A stretch of DNA of 64,000 nt. Origin: Nitrospira sp. LK70. Its GTDB lineage: Bacteria; Nitrospirota; Nitrospiria; Nitrospirales; Nitrospiraceae. How positions within the stretch are numbered: the first letter of the stretch is position 1; the number at the start of each line of letters is the position of its first letter. The DNA lies in contig PHGD01000003.1 in assembly GCA_011090425.1 (NCBI GenBank), positions 1 to 64,000 on the forward strand. The letters run 5' to 3'. Positions 1 through 9,588 of the stretch are shown here, in pieces. A model generated the notes under the pieces. That model was not told the DNA's origin, did no database searches, and saw only the letters and a list, made by a program, of their open reading frames with translations. The translations under genes and the position numbers were made by a program.

Positions 1-128
1 TCCTTGATGGTCGTGTGGTGCCAGGCCTTCTCACCCTTCTGAAACTCCCAATCGCCCCCCTCCCGCACGGCCGGACTCCTCTCCTGATCCTTCCGATCGC
101 CATGAACACGATCAGTGGCCACCGTCAT
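1..128 (-). CDS. Partial hypothetical protein, N-terminal 42 codons
   Basis: An open minus-strand frame starts at an ATG at 126-128 and runs off the left edge without a stop. It lies 24 nt after the stop of the pilus ATPase gene and in the same direction, so it may be the next gene of that operon. The visible part is hydrophilic and charged, with a WEFQKGEKAWHHTTIK-like stretch, no signal peptide and no membrane segment. Only a weak GGGAT-like ribosome site precedes the ATG. I do not recognise the protein and assign no function. Confidence 0.45.
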   Translation of the reverse strand, partial: MTVATDRVHGDRKDQERSPAVREGGDWEFQKGEKAWHHTTIK

Positions 129-152
129 GAATAATCCCGGTTAACCTGAGCC

Positions 153-1979
153 TCACTTTATCGCCACAGCCCGGACCTGGCGATACGTCGTCAGACCTTT
201 CAGGACTTTCTGGATACCATTCTGCAACAAGGTGACCATTCCATCCCGCATCGCCACGCTAAGTATTTCGGCTGTCCTCGCTCTGGCTTGGATCAGATTC
301 TTAATCTCCTCCGATCCAACTAGAAGTTCATGCAGCGCTACCCTTCCCTTGAACCCACTGTGATTGCAGGCGTCACAACCTCTTCCACGATAGAGAGCCA
401 AATCGTCGGTGTAGGTCACTCCGAGCTTATCCCAATAACGCGCTCCATAGCCTTGCACGAGCTCGTCATACTCTTGCTGAGTTGGGTGGTAGCTTTCTTT
501 GCACTGAGAGCAAATGCGCTTGCAGAGGCGCATCGCCAGCACCCCCAACATCGCATCGGCAAAGTTGAACGAATCGCAACCCATGTCCAGCAATCGAGTG
601 ACGGTTTCTACCGCGCTGTTCGTATGGAGCGTACTCATCACCAGATGACCGGTGAGCGAAGCCTCTATCGCGACATCGGCCGTTTCTTTATCGCGCATCT
701 CCCCGATCATAATCACGTCCGGATCGGCCCGAAGGAAGGCGCGCATCGCTGCGGCAAAAGTAAAACCGATTTTCGGATGAACCTGAACCTGTCTCAAACC
801 TTCTTGCGTAATCTCGATGGGGTCCTCTGCAGTCCAAATCTTTCGCTCGTCGGTGTTGATGTCCTTCATGACGGCATGCAGGGTGGTGGTTTTCCCTGAG
901 CCGGTCGGACCCACACAAAGGAATATGCCATGCGGACGTTCGGACAATTCTTTAACCATCTGCAGAACGTCTTGGGAAAAGTCCATGGCCTCCAAAGGCA
1001 TGGTTTCCTTTGCCGTTAGGAGACGCAGCACCACATCTTCGTTGTTTCCTGCTGTAGGCAATGTAGCTACCCGCAATTCGATCTCACGATCCTTCGCCAA
1101 TTTGTAGCGGATTTTGCCGTCCTGAGGCTTCCGTCGCTCGGCGATATCGAGGTTGGCCATGATCTTCAGCCGCGAAACAATGGCGCGCCGATAGACCGCA
1201 GGAATATGCATATAGGTAAAACAGGTCCCATCGACACGGAACCGTACTGCCGTCTCCTTGCGATCCGAATAGGGCTCAATATGGACATCCGAGGCGCCTA
1301 ATCGATACGCCTCGGCAATCACCTGGTTCGCGAGACGCACGATAGCCGAATCGTTTTCATCGATCTCTCCTGGCTCGGCGTCCCCGTTCCGTTCGAGGCC
1401 CGCTTCATCGACGAGTTCTCCGAGAATCTCCGTTATCGATCCCCCGTTGGCCTGCCCTGTTGCGACAAGGAGATATTGTTCGATATCCCGTCGAAGCCCG
1501 ACGGAAAATCGTATCGTCGTCCCGGGGAACGCGCGTCGTATATCGAGGCCCTTCTCCAGATCGTGTGGATCATTGATGACGATGTCGAGGATAGTCCCCT
1601 GTCGTTTCAACGGAATCCAGGCGCTCCTTCTGAGATAATCGAAACTGAGATTCTTCAAAAGCTCCGGGTCGATGACGGTTCGCTCATCATAGGAGACGTA
1701 GGGACATTGGTAAAACTCGCCAAGCGCCGACCCGAGTGCGGACTTCGGCACGCGATACTTATCAAGCAAGAGGGTTTCTAGATCAATTTCCCGTGACAGA
1801 GATTCTTCTATTGCTGCATCGAGGTCGGTCTGTTTGATAAGCCCTCGATAGGCGATGCAGTCTAGAAGACTGCGCCCCATCGTCATCTTACGAGATTGTT
1901 TGGCCATCGACGACTTTTTCAGACTGGGCGCCGAGAGGATCTGCCGCTTGTGATGGCTTTCAACGCCTTGCGTGATCAT
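153..1979 (-). CDS. GspE/PilB-family type II secretion / type IV pilus assembly ATPase
   Basis: Cytoplasmic hexameric ATPase that powers pilus or pseudopilus assembly at the inner membrane. The 608-residue protein has an N-terminal MshEN/GspE_N domain (about residues 35-190). A RecA-like domain follows, with Walker A GPTGSGKTTT at about 357-366, a TAEDPIE Asp box, and Walker B DVIMIGE at about 421-427. A tetracysteine zinc motif (CKRICSQC, then CDACNHSG) lies near residues 505-560, as in extension ATPases and unlike PilT. The start at 1979 has AAGGATGAG seven bases upstream; an internal ATG at 1907 (MAKQSRK) is the alternative. It is the last clear gene of a minor-pilin operon, which argues for a pilus role. 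PilB and GspE cannot be separated by sequence alone here. Confidence 0.95.
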   Translation of the reverse strand: MITQGVESHHKRQILSAPSLKKSSMAKQSRKMTMGRSLLDCIAYRGLIKQTDLDAAIEESLSREIDLETLLLDKYRVPKSALGSALGEFYQCPYVSYDERTVIDPELLKNLSFDYLRRSAWIPLKRQGTILDIVINDPHDLEKGLDIRRAFPGTTIRFSVGLRRDIEQYLLVATGQANGGSITEILGELVDEAGLERNGDAEPGEIDENDSAIVRLANQVIAEAYRLGASDVHIEPYSDRKETAVRFRVDGTCFTYMHIPAVYRRAIVSRLKIMANLDIAERRKPQDGKIRYKLAKDREIELRVATLPTAGNNEDVVLRLLTAKETMPLEAMDFSQDVLQMVKELSERPHGIFLCVGPTGSGKTTTLHAVMKDINTDERKIWTAEDPIEITQEGLRQVQVHPKIGFTFAAAMRAFLRADPDVIMIGEMRDKETADVAIEASLTGHLVMSTLHTNSAVETVTRLLDMGCDSFNFADAMLGVLAMRLCKRICSQCKESYHPTQQEYDELVQGYGARYWDKLGVTYTDDLALYRGRGCDACNHSGFKGRVALHELLVGSEEIKNLIQARARTAEILSVAMRDGMVTLLQNGIQKVLKGLTTYRQVRAVAIK

Positions 1980-2061
1980 TCTATCTCATCCTTTCTCATC
2001 GACAATAGGAAGTTGTTTTTATGTGGCGTTCTTCTTCACACGCTCGATCTTCGACTATGGT

Positions 2062-3534
2062 TCAATATCGTGTCATCCAAGTACCAGGGGCACCATAGAC
2101 CACGGGCAATCCACGGTATAGCCCTTGACTGAAGTCGTGGTCATACCACACCTCCAATCTGCCTCCTGAACCGGCTGAGGTGATTGTCCCACCCGCCGCC
2201 ACTGCTCCATATAACCTGACTCGTCCGGCTACCGTAATATCCCCACCTGCATGAAGTACTCCATTGAAATGTATGTCCGCAAGTTGAACGGGCATCCGAA
2301 CGACATCCTTACCCTGGTCTGTTGGTGGAGGACTCAGTACTCGAATCGACTGTCCTCCTCCACTGGGAGGAGCAAGCACGACGTGGCCTTGCACGATCGC
2401 CATGCCCTCAAAGTACGGCACCTGCAATTTGACAACTCCGAGATTGTCTGGGCGGGGAGCCGTCTGATCGAGCGTGTCGATGAATATCAGGCCAAGCTGA
2501 TCGTCGCTTCCTTGCGACCGAAATACCTCGTCCGCCGAAATTCCATGTCCTGGCTCTACAAAACCTTGTGGATAGAGAAGACCTGCTCGATCAATCGCGA
2601 AGTACCGGCCAAATCTTTTTGCCACCCGCTTGATGTCTTCATAGGGCCATTGATCGAGGCGAACTCCCGGAATCGGATTCTGGGCCATGCGAAGGTTGCT
2701 AGGGAAACTGGGAGTCTGTCCCGCAGATGCCTGCGTCACTTGAATCGTTCCCCCTATCCATCCTTCCATCCACCGATCTTCTGGTTTCGCCATTTCGTCA
2801 TAGGCTTGCCCTGTTACCGGAGCAAGCTCGCTCCTCAACGGGATCTCATCAGCCTGTGTAAGGACCAGATCGCCCCCCACCCTTAAGTCACCCCAATGCG
2901 CAGAGACCGGTGATTCGCTTCCCGGCTGGAACCGGCCAAGATGCCGACCCACCTGCACAGCGGCTCGTAACGGCGGCAACTCCAGGGCGCCCAATTGCAT
3001 GAGTATCGATTGCCTGACTGGGGGATTGGCATTGGTTGCAACCGTAGCGTCGATTGTGCACAGGAGTCCCGGCTTGGACGGCGCGTAGATTTTGAGTTCT
3101 TCCACCAGCCCTAGATGTGTCAAAGTGCGGAACACCCCGGTCTCTGAATCGTTCAACAGTCGGTTGTCTGAAGGATTGCCAGTCTGTAGCCGTACATCCG
3201 GCTGCTCCGCCGTACCGACGAATTGCGAGCGACCGGATGCATCGAAAAAGGATGGCGCTCCGTCTTTATCGCGATTTCTCTTTTCATGAAGGGATGAAAG
3301 TTGAGATACGCCTGCGGTTGTCTCGGGGTTGTGAAACCAGGCCACCACCAATTCGCCCGCCGCATCGGCCAGTTGCTGGGCAACCACCGACTGGCTGGCT
3401 AGCCCAGCACTGACGGTCTCTTGTCCGGCCAGATTGAGAAGTGTCGCGCCCAGCAACGATAGCATGAGAGCAACAACCATGGCTCCCAGAAGTGCGATTC
3501 CCTGTTGACGATCATTGATATTGGAATACAACAT
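2062..3534 (-). CDS. PilX-like pilus assembly / minor pilin-associated protein
   Basis: A 490-residue protein with an N-terminal IALLGAMVVALMLSLLGATL hydrophobic helix, as in PilX_N-type proteins that join the pilin priming complex. The remaining roughly 450 residues are extracytoplasmic and of no recognised fold; a Gly-rich region near the C-terminus looks like a beta-sheet repeat. The ATG at 3534 is chosen because AGGAG sits seven bases before it; upstream codons to 3606 overlap the PilW-like gene. It follows that gene by 10 nt. The canonical G/E prepilin site is not clear, so processing by the peptidase at 5500-6285 is uncertain. The family assignment rests on the N-terminus and operon position. 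Confidence 0.7.
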   Translation of the reverse strand: MLYSNINDRQQGIALLGAMVVALMLSLLGATLLNLAGQETVSAGLASQSVVAQQLADAAGELVVAWFHNPETTAGVSQLSSLHEKRNRDKDGAPSFFDASGRSQFVGTAEQPDVRLQTGNPSDNRLLNDSETGVFRTLTHLGLVEELKIYAPSKPGLLCTIDATVATNANPPVRQSILMQLGALELPPLRAAVQVGRHLGRFQPGSESPVSAHWGDLRVGGDLVLTQADEIPLRSELAPVTGQAYDEMAKPEDRWMEGWIGGTIQVTQASAGQTPSFPSNLRMAQNPIPGVRLDQWPYEDIKRVAKRFGRYFAIDRAGLLYPQGFVEPGHGISADEVFRSQGSDDQLGLIFIDTLDQTAPRPDNLGVVKLQVPYFEGMAIVQGHVVLAPPSGGGQSIRVLSPPPTDQGKDVVRMPVQLADIHFNGVLHAGGDITVAGRVRLYGAVAAGGTITSAGSGGRLEVWYDHDFSQGLYRGLPVVYGAPGTWMTRY

Positions 3535-3544
3535 GTCTTCACTC

Positions 3545-4303
3545 CTATGATCGAAGGCATACCTCCCGCACCATTCGATGCAGGGATTGATTCGACTCGA
3601 TTTCAAGCACGACTCGCTTCACGAGCGAGGGCTGCTGCGTCGCATGACCATGCTCGTCCCAGTACGAAAAATGAAGATCTTCTAAGCCCTCGATGAGAGT
3701 GTTCGCTCCTCCATCGACCATCCGCATCAGCTTCATCGTTCCGTCCTCCTCTCGCTTGGTGTAATAACCTACCCGATTGCTCACTTCGACAGAGGCACCA
3801 GCGGGGAACGACAAGGTTACCGGTTCAGTTACGGTCAGCTGATACCGTTGCCCTGAACGGGAGAGTTGATGCGCTTCACAGCCTTGGAGCGCACAAATGA
3901 TTACGGTCTTCCCCTCGCTCCATCCACTGCCATCCTGCACTGCAATAACTGATTGGCCCGGCGAAACCGCACCGGTGGTGACCGTTCGATGGGCGCTGAT
4001 ATTGGCGTAAAACCGAACTTCGTCCGGAGTCGCCGAGACGATAGAATCAGCCACCGCTAATCGAACTTCTTGTTCGAATACCTCTAATCCCAGTCGAAGG
4101 TCTTGCTGATGTCTCAGATCATTGTGCTGTTTGCCCACATGGGACTGCGCAACATTCAGCGCATTCAACGCGGCGGCCAATACGATCGCCCCTGCCGTCA
4201 AACTGATCATCACTTCGGTCAGACAAACACCCCGCTCATCGAACATCACGTTGATCGATCTCTGGCGCTGCTCGTGAGATTTGACCATTTCTCTTTGGTT
4301 CAT
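3545..4303 (-). CDS. PilW-like type IV minor pilin
   Basis: A 252-residue prepilin-like protein. After a charged leader of about 25 residues comes GVCLTEVMISLTAGAIVLAA, a class III prepilin signal with the Glu at +5 and a hydrophobic stalk helix. The globular domain is mostly beta and ends in VVLEIESNQSLHRMVREVCLRS-like sequence. The ATG at 4303 overlaps the stop of the PilV-like gene by ATGA, which fixes the start and implies translational coupling. The GV before the leader site replaces the usual GF. The expected role is priming of pilus or pseudopilus assembly with the PilV- and PilX-like partners. Confidence 0.8.
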   Translation of the reverse strand: MNQREMVKSHEQRQRSINVMFDERGVCLTEVMISLTAGAIVLAAALNALNVAQSHVGKQHNDLRHQQDLRLGLEVFEQEVRLAVADSIVSATPDEVRFYANISAHRTVTTGAVSPGQSVIAVQDGSGWSEGKTVIICALQGCEAHQLSRSGQRYQLTVTEPVTLSFPAGASVEVSNRVGYYTKREEDGTMKLMRMVDGGANTLIEGLEDLHFSYWDEHGHATQQPSLVKRVVLEIESNQSLHRMVREVCLRS

Positions 4304-4785
4304 CGTTGTCCCACAAAGTTGGGATTGGCTCGAATGGTTGCCACCTGTACTTCCCGTTTGTGCCCGTTGAGCCCGGCATAGGACGCAACTGCCCGAATCA
4401 TCACCAGAGCGGCCGAGCCCAGCGGTCCCGGGCGTTCTGTTTCGATCATCCATACGACTGTCACTCCGTCACGTTCATACCTGGCTGTGTAGATCCCATC
4501 ACCCGCAGTTATGTCGGCCCCTTGGCCGTCATCGGCCATCAACGTTTCCCGGGTGCCATCGTGATCGAGATCATCTTCCAGAAGAGACCGCCAACGAACG
4601 GATCGCTTCGCTTCCAACCTTGCTTGGGCCAACTCGATCGCCTTACTGGTTAAGCCTCCCTGCTGTACGTGCCTAGCCGAAATTTCCACTGCAGCGAGAG
4701 TACCCATCAGGGCCACTCCTGAAATCACCATTGCCACCATCACTTCGATCAGGCTGAAACCATTATTCTTCATCGTTCGACTCAT
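4300..4785 (-). CDS. PilV-like type IV minor pilin
   Basis: A 161-residue prepilin with a textbook leader, NNGFSLIEVMVAMVISGVAL, cut between Gly and Phe, followed by the hydrophobic N-terminal helix. The mid-region (residues about 75-110) carries an Asp-rich DDDLDHDGTRE segment that could bind calcium, as in some minor pilins; this is inference. Its ATG overlaps the stop of the upstream gene (ATGA at 4782-4785), and its own stop overlaps the next start. It is therefore one unit of a coupled minor-pilin cassette. Confidence 0.85.
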   Translation of the reverse strand: MSRTMKNNGFSLIEVMVAMVISGVALMGTLAAVEISARHVQQGGLTSKAIELAQARLEAKRSVRWRSLLEDDLDHDGTRETLMADDGQGADITAGDGIYTARYERDGVTVVWMIETERPGPLGSAALVMIRAVASYAGLNGHKREVQVATIRANPNFVGQR

Positions 4786-5213
4786 AGGATCGATACCCGA
4801 CCCGTGATGCTCACGGTGAGCTGCTGGGTCTGCCCTTCCGAGCTGCGAAGGTGAATCGTCGTGGCACTGGCCGAGCGTCCACTTGGATGGAAGAGGATCT
4901 CCGGTCCAGCGCTTGGCTCCTCGATGACAATTCCTTTTCCCCCATAGTGATACACGTGATGCGTGGTTGCGTTGTTGATGAACTCAGTCGTAAGAACCTG
5001 CTGGTCCAGGTCGACGACGATTCGAACGCGATCTCGATAGGTCATCGCCAGCTGCCGAGCACCACGCAGTTCCGAGGCGAGTTCCTCGGTCGTACAACGA
5101 AGCTGACTGCGCGTGTTGAGGACCGAATAGTTGGGAGCCGCCATCGCGGCGACCATCCCTATGATCGCGACGGCCACCATGAGCTCCGTCAATGTCTTAC
5201 CTTCTTGCTTCAT
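4782..5213 (-). CDS. GspH/FimT-family pseudopilin
   Basis: A 143-residue protein that begins with the short leader MKQEGKTLTELMVAVAIIGM and the conserved +5 Glu. This fits type IV prepilins although Thr replaces Phe/Met at +1. The C-terminal part resembles the GspH domain, with a LRGARQLAMTYRDRVRIVVD-like stretch and a final ITGRVSI strand. AGAAGG lies just upstream of the ATG. It is the first gene of the coupled minor-pilin cassette, so the operon promoter should lie in 5214-5499. Confidence 0.85.
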   Translation of the reverse strand: MKQEGKTLTELMVAVAIIGMVAAMAAPNYSVLNTRSQLRCTTEELASELRGARQLAMTYRDRVRIVVDLDQQVLTTEFINNATTHHVYHYGGKGIVIEEPSAGPEILFHPSGRSASATTIHLRSSEGQTQQLTVSITGRVSIL

Positions 5214-5234
5214 ATCCTTCTCTTTATCTTGTGC

Positions 5235-5261
5235 TGATTAGGTAGTCCGACGTTATGTCAA
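5235..5261 (-). promoter_or_regulatory. Candidate sigma70-like promoter for the minor-pilin operon
   Basis: On the minus strand TTGACA (5261-5256) and TAATCA (5240-5235) are separated by 15 nt and lie 22 nt before the GspH/FimT start. The -35 is perfect, but the spacer is 2 nt shorter than ideal. The gap 5214-5499 shows nothing else I can support. Transcription may equally read through from the prepilin peptidase gene. Confidence 0.3.
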
Positions 5262-5499
5262 GACTCGTGCCACTCATCGTTGAAGGCTTCGCGGATTGTG
5301 TGCTTACCGAACAACTGTTGGATAAAGATCCCTAAGCCATTGAATCGATGAGCCCAAGACGAAGAGGATCTGGGATGCCCCCGAAGGTATACCGGCTATC
5401 AGGAAGGAGAGAAATGCAGATGGCAGTAGTACCTCAAGAGATACAGTTGTTGACTGATGAGATACAGTACGAAAGGGTGGGAATCGGCCAGGAGAGCCG

Positions 5500-6285
5500 T
5501 TATCCGGCCAAGAACCCTTGATACCAATCGAGGATCGATTGGCCAAAGAATAGTGCCAGCAGCGCACCGCAAACCAGAAACGGCCCGAAGGGAATGTAAT
5601 CCTCGCGTTTGATCACCTGTGCGGCAATAAGAGTGAGCCCCACGAGTGATCCCAGAAACGACCCTACCATGATGGTCATCAGCGCGGGCTTCCACCCCAG
5701 AAACGCCCCGATCATCGCCAGAAGCTTGATGTCCCCCCCACCCATCCCCTCCTTACCAAAAAGATAGGGACTGGCCCAGGCGAGAAGCCACAGGATTCCT
5801 CCGCCGACGAGAACCCCTAGCATGCCCCCCAGGAACCCGAGAGGTAAGACAGTAGTGGCGCAGACGAGGCCTACAATGATCCCTGGAAACGTCACGACGT
5901 TGGGGATGATCTTATGCGAAAGATCGGTCCCAGCTACCACGAGGAGAGCTGAATAGAGCAGGCCGTACGCCACAGCAACCCAGCTTGGGCCGAAGAACCA
6001 GAGGAGCCCTACATAACCAGAGGCATTCAGGATCTCCACCGAGGGATAGCGGAAGGGAATGCGCTCGGTACAATGCCTGCAGCGTCCAGCCAATATGAAG
6101 TAACTCAGAATGGGAATGTTATCGTGCCAAGCAATGGAATGAGAGCATCTCGGGCAATGGGAGCCTGGCCATGCGATCGATTCCCGGCGTGGCAGGCGGT
6201 AGATGCAGACATTGAGAAAGCTACCGATGAGTGCGCCAAAGAGACCGGCCACCGGCAACCACAATAGAACCTTGCTCTCATGCAT
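5500..6285 (-). CDS. pilD: Prepilin peptidase / N-methyltransferase (A24 family)
   Basis: An inner-membrane bifunctional enzyme that cleaves prepilin leaders and methylates the new N-terminus. The 261-residue sequence has the GSFLNVCIYRLPRRESI signature near the N-terminus. Two CxxC pairs (CPRC and CRHC) follow in the cytosolic zinc loop, as in full-length PilD. The two catalytic aspartates lie in AGTDLSHKIIPN and GGGDIKLLAMIGAFLGW. About seven or eight membrane helices are visible. The ribosome site before 6285 is weak. It lies 286 nt upstream of the minor-pilin cassette in the same direction and presumably processes those products. Confidence 0.95.
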   Translation of the reverse strand: MHESKVLLWLPVAGLFGALIGSFLNVCIYRLPRRESIAWPGSHCPRCSHSIAWHDNIPILSYFILAGRCRHCTERIPFRYPSVEILNASGYVGLLWFFGPSWVAVAYGLLYSALLVVAGTDLSHKIIPNVVTFPGIIVGLVCATTVLPLGFLGGMLGVLVGGGILWLLAWASPYLFGKEGMGGGDIKLLAMIGAFLGWKPALMTIMVGSFLGSLVGLTLIAAQVIKREDYIPFGPFLVCGALLALFFGQSILDWYQGFLAG

Positions 6286-6441
6286 AATTGCTCAGAGTCA
6301 TTACCCTACCCAGCAACCCTACTAGGGCCGAAGTCCCGCATTTACTTTCTCGCCCAATCCTTCCATAATGACCTAGTGGGTTATACGATCTCACACCGAG
6401 TATACCTGAAACGCACACCTGTCAAAGGAGAACTCAACATC

Positions 6442-6720
6442 ATGGCCAAAGCAATTGTGAAGCCACGACCTCGGAAATCGTTAGCCGATCTTGAACCTCC
6501 TCCCCGAACAAAACGGCCTGAGTCGCTGACGTCACGCGAGCAGGAAATTTTGGAGTTGATCTGGGCGGGATTTAAGAACAAAGAAATCGGTCACCGGTTG
6601 AAGATCAGCGTCAAGACCGTCGAAGCCCACCGCGCCAATATGATGAAGAAAATGCGAGTATCGAACACGGCTCAGCTGCTGAAAACCGCCATCCAGGGCG
6701 GCGCGCTGAGGGTCAAGTAA
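6442..6720 (+). CDS. Stand-alone LuxR-type HTH regulator
   Basis: A 92-residue protein that is almost only a GerE/LuxR DNA-binding domain: LTSREQEILELIWAGFKNKE, then ISVKTVEAHRANMMKKM. About 25 basic, Pro-rich residues precede it, and there is no receiver or ligand domain. AAAGGAG at 6424-6430 supports the ATG at 6442, although the frame is open from further upstream. It is transcribed divergently from pilD across about 156 nt, so it may control the pilus genes or itself (inference). It converges on rlmB with 7 nt between the stops. Confidence 0.85.
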   Translation: MAKAIVKPRPRKSLADLEPPPRTKRPESLTSREQEILELIWAGFKNKEIGHRLKISVKTVEAHRANMMKKMRVSNTAQLLKTAIQGGALRVK

Positions 6721-6727
6721 CATCATC

Positions 6728-7489
6728 CTAGGTCGGACGGCGCTGACGAACCGCCTCAAACAGGACTATTGCGGCAGCAGCCGACACATTCAGCGATTGG
6801 ACCTGGCCCCTCAGCGGAATGCGGATCCGGTCATCGCAATGTTGCAGGACGCCAGGCCTGATGCCCGTTCCTTCTCCACCCAGAACCAGCCCGACCGCTT
6901 CTCGGAGGTCGATGTCCGTATATACTTTATTCGCTGAGGGTGTCACCCCGTAGAACCAAACGCCCGCCGCTTTCAACGACTCGATCGATCTGCTCATGTT
7001 TGTCACGCGTGCGACGGGAATATGGTCGATGGCGCCGGCCGAGGCTTTGGCGACCACGGACGTAAGTCCGGCGGCCCGTCGTTCAGGGACAACTACTCCG
7101 TGGGCACCAGCCCCCTCCGCCGTCCGCAGTACGGCGCCGAGATTGTGTGGATCTTCGACTCCGTCCAAGACTACCAAGAGTGGCGCTTCATGCCTTTCGG
7201 CAGCTCGAGCAATGATCGACTCCTCCGTCTGATAGGCCTTTGCTGAAGTAAAAGCCACGACCCCTTGGTGCTTGCCGTTGGGAACCAGACGGTCGAAGGA
7301 GGTCAGAGGCTGAACATGAATCGGAACACGGCGTGATCGAGCCAGTTGCACCAGATCGGAGAACTGTTTATCGGTTCGAATGACCAGCAAGCGTTGCAAT
7401 GGTCGATTTCCGGCTTTCAGCGCTTCGCGTACGGCATGGAGGCCGTAGAGAATTTCTTGCACCTTAGCGCTTCCACCGGGTTGTGCCAT
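6728..7489 (-). CDS. rlmB: 23S rRNA (guanosine-2'-O-)-methyltransferase RlmB / TrmH-family SPOUT enzyme
   Basis: Methylates a ribose in rRNA using S-adenosylmethionine. The 253-residue protein has an L30e-like substrate-binding N-domain (about 10-80) and a SPOUT knot domain. The three SPOUT motifs are NLGAVLRTAEGAGA, LVLGGEGTGI and IPLRGQVQSLNVSAAAAIVL. Length and motif order fit RlmB, but tRNA 2'-O-methylases of the same family cannot be excluded. The start overlaps the 3' end of cysS by 26 nt, and this cysS-rlmB pairing is common in bacteria. Confidence 0.92.
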   Translation of the reverse strand: MAQPGGSAKVQEILYGLHAVREALKAGNRPLQRLLVIRTDKQFSDLVQLARSRRVPIHVQPLTSFDRLVPNGKHQGVVAFTSAKAYQTEESIIARAAERHEAPLLVVLDGVEDPHNLGAVLRTAEGAGAHGVVVPERRAAGLTSVVAKASAGAIDHIPVARVTNMSRSIESLKAAGVWFYGVTPSANKVYTDIDLREAVGLVLGGEGTGIRPGVLQHCDDRIRIPLRGQVQSLNVSAAAAIVLFEAVRQRRPT

Positions 7490-8945
7490 CGGGCTTGTCC
7501 TCTAGCGTAATACCCAAAGACTTTAGTTCGGCACGAATTTCGTCAGCTCGTTTGAAGTCTCTTCTCTTCTTTGCCTCGATGCGTTGCGCCACTTTGCCGT
7601 CGATTTCCGTCTCCCTGATTTGTCTTGCGATTGTAACCGCAGGCGGAAAGGTATTAAGAACCAGCTGTGCAGGTTTTGGTACAACGCAGACATTGAAATC
7701 CCACCGACCTAGCTGAAACAATCCTAACACCACGCCGAGAGAACGAAATGCCTGACGCGCAGCCTGTCTGCTTTCTGTAGAAAGCCCGACCCCCAACAGT
7801 TTGTTCACATCGCTCCGCAACCCCTGTAAAGCCGCAATCGCCGCCGATGTTTTGAGATTATCATCCATCGTTTGAATAAATGATTTCCTTGCCCGCTCGA
7901 CGGCAGTCCGGAGTGAGCCATCATCTCCTTCACCCAATCCGCCTGCCTCACTGAGGCGATGGAAAAGGTCGTAGAAGCCGTTCAAGGCATTCTTGGCTTC
8001 TGTTAATGCCTGATCAGAAAAATCGAGTGGTCCGTGGTAATGCGTCGAAAGGAGAAAGTAGCGAAGGATTTCACCTGTAATGTCTTCCGGCCATTCCGAC
8101 TTCTCAAAGATCTCACGGATCGTGAAAAAGTTCCCCAGGGACTTGGACATCTTCTCTTTGTTGATCTGAACAAAGCCATTGTGAACCCAGTAACGTGCGA
8201 ATTCTTTTCCTGTCGCACCACATGATTGGGCGATCTCGTTCTCGTGGTGGGGAAAAATCAGATCCATTCCACCGCCATGGATGTCGAAGGTTTCACCGAG
8301 ATGCCGAATCGACATGGCGGAACACTCAATATGCCAGCCTGGTCGACCAAGCCCCCAAGGGCTTTCCCATGCCGGCTCGCCTGGCTTACTGCTCTTCCAT
8401 AGAGCAAAGTCCATGGGGTGATGTTTTCGTTGATCCACGTCCACACGAGCGCCGGCTTGCAAGTCATCGAGTCGTCGTTTTGACAGCCTTCCATATTCCG
8501 GATATTTCGAGACCTCAAAATACACATCTCCATCTACTACGTACGCCAATCCTTTTTTAATCAGTCGCTCCGTCAGCTGAATGATGTCGCCTATATGTTC
8601 CGTGGCCTTGGGCTCTGCAGTCGCAGCTTGGATTCCCAGCTTCCCCATATCCTCATGATAGGCCTGAATGAACTTGGCCGTCACGGCATCACAAGCAACT
8701 CCCTGTTCATTGGCCCGCTTGATGATCTTGTCGTCCACATCCGTGAAGTTCTTCACGAAGGTCACCGTGTAGCCGCTGTATTCCAAGTACCGCCGGAGCA
8801 CATCGAATACCAACGCGCTGCGCGCATGACCGATGTGGCAATAGTCATAGACCGTCACACCGCAAACGTACATACGGACTTTCCGCGGTTCAATCGACTC
8901 GAACGCTTCTTGCCGCCCGGTCAGCGTATTGAACAGCTTAAGCAT
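7464..8945 (-). CDS. cysS: Cysteinyl-tRNA synthetase
   Basis: Charges tRNA-Cys. The 493-residue class I synthetase has zinc-binding residues in [16 protein letters not shown] and [10 protein letters not shown]. The HIGH box reads CHIGHARS and the KMSKS box [11 protein letters not shown]. The C-terminal DALR-like helical domain ends in the usual [19 protein letters not shown] region. The ATG at 8945 gives [10 protein letters not shown], the family N-terminus; the open frame extends further upstream only because it overlaps the DedA gene. It starts 5 nt after the DedA stop and overlaps rlmB. Confidence 0.97.
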   Translation of the reverse strand: MLKLFNTLTGRQEAFESIEPRKVRMYVCGVTVYDYCHIGHARSALVFDVLRRYLEYSGYTVTFVKNFTDVDDKIIKRANEQGVACDAVTAKFIQAYHEDMGKLGIQAATAEPKATEHIGDIIQLTERLIKKGLAYVVDGDVYFEVSKYPEYGRLSKRRLDDLQAGARVDVDQRKHHPMDFALWKSSKPGEPAWESPWGLGRPGWHIECSAMSIRHLGETFDIHGGGMDLIFPHHENEIAQSCGATGKEFARYWVHNGFVQINKEKMSKSLGNFFTIREIFEKSEWPEDITGEILRYFLLSTHYHGPLDFSDQALTEAKNALNGFYDLFHRLSEAGGLGEGDDGSLRTAVERARKSFIQTMDDNLKTSAAIAALQGLRSDVNKLLGVGLSTESRQAARQAFRSLGVVLGLFQLGRWDFNVCVVPKPAQLVLNTFPPAVTIARQIRETEIDGKVAQRIEAKKRRDFKRADEIRAELKSLGITLEDKPDGTTRWKR

Positions 8946-8949
8946 GTGT

Positions 8950-9588
8950 TTACGCTTCCGGACTCGTGCGTCGCCTTGGCCAGTGAGACCACAGGAAGTA
9001 CCCAATGGCTGCAGCCAAGACAAGTCCGATGACGATGTCAAATCGATGAAAGTAATCCCGAAGATGTTCCCACTGTTCACCCATACGGAGGCCGATATAG
9101 GCCAACAGATAGCACCAAGGCAGCGCCCCCACAAATGTGAAGACGACAAACCGTGGGAAGTTCATCCTCGCAATGCCGGCCGGAAACGATATGAACGTCC
9201 GCACCACCGGGAGCATCCTGCCGAAAAAGACGGCCGCCTCTCCATATTTGGCGAACCAGCGATCGGCGATATCTAAATCGTGTTGCGAGACCAGAAAATA
9301 CGGTCCATAGCGCTCTGCAAATGGTCGCCCCCCCCAGACGCCAGCATAGTAGGCCACAATCGAACCGAGCACATTGCCGACCGCGCCGGCCAACGTGACC
9401 CCGAGCATCGTAAACTGTCCTGTCATGACCAGGTAGCCGGAAAACGGCATGATAATTTCACTGGGAAGCGGAATGCAGGCGCTTTCGATCGCCATCGTGA
9501 AGAGGATGCCCCCATAGCCAAATCGTGAAATACACCCAATGATAAATCGGCTCAGCTCGCTGATTATGGTCTCGATCAGTTCTCCCAT
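8950..9588 (-). CDS. DedA-family inner-membrane protein
   Basis: A 212-residue polytopic protein of the DedA/SNARE-associated family, linked to proton-dependent membrane homeostasis and, in some members, undecaprenyl-phosphate or phospholipid translocation. The re-entrant IESACIPLPSEIIMPFSGYL segment carries the conserved acidic residue, and FFGRMLPVVRTFISFPAG carries the conserved arginines. Start 9588 shares one base with the surE stop (TGATG), which suggests coupling. The C-terminus ends in a basic tail. The transported substrate cannot be predicted. Confidence 0.92.
   Translation of the reverse strand: MGELIETIISELSRFIIGCISRFGYGGILFTMAIESACIPLPSEIIMPFSGYLVMTGQFTMLGVTLAGAVGNVLGSIVAYYAGVWGGRPFAERYGPYFLVSQHDLDIADRWFAKYGEAAVFFGRMLPVVRTFISFPAGIARMNFPRFVVFTFVGALPWCYLLAYIGLRMGEQWEHLRDYFHRFDIVIGLVLAAAIGYFLWSHWPRRRTSPEA

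Noticed and set aside
5414-5521. 35-codon plus-strand frame with a very good AAGGAGAG ribosome site
   Set aside because: It overlaps the end of the prepilin peptidase gene, has no recognisable motif, and lies antisense to a continuous minus-strand operon. I could not support it beyond its start signal.
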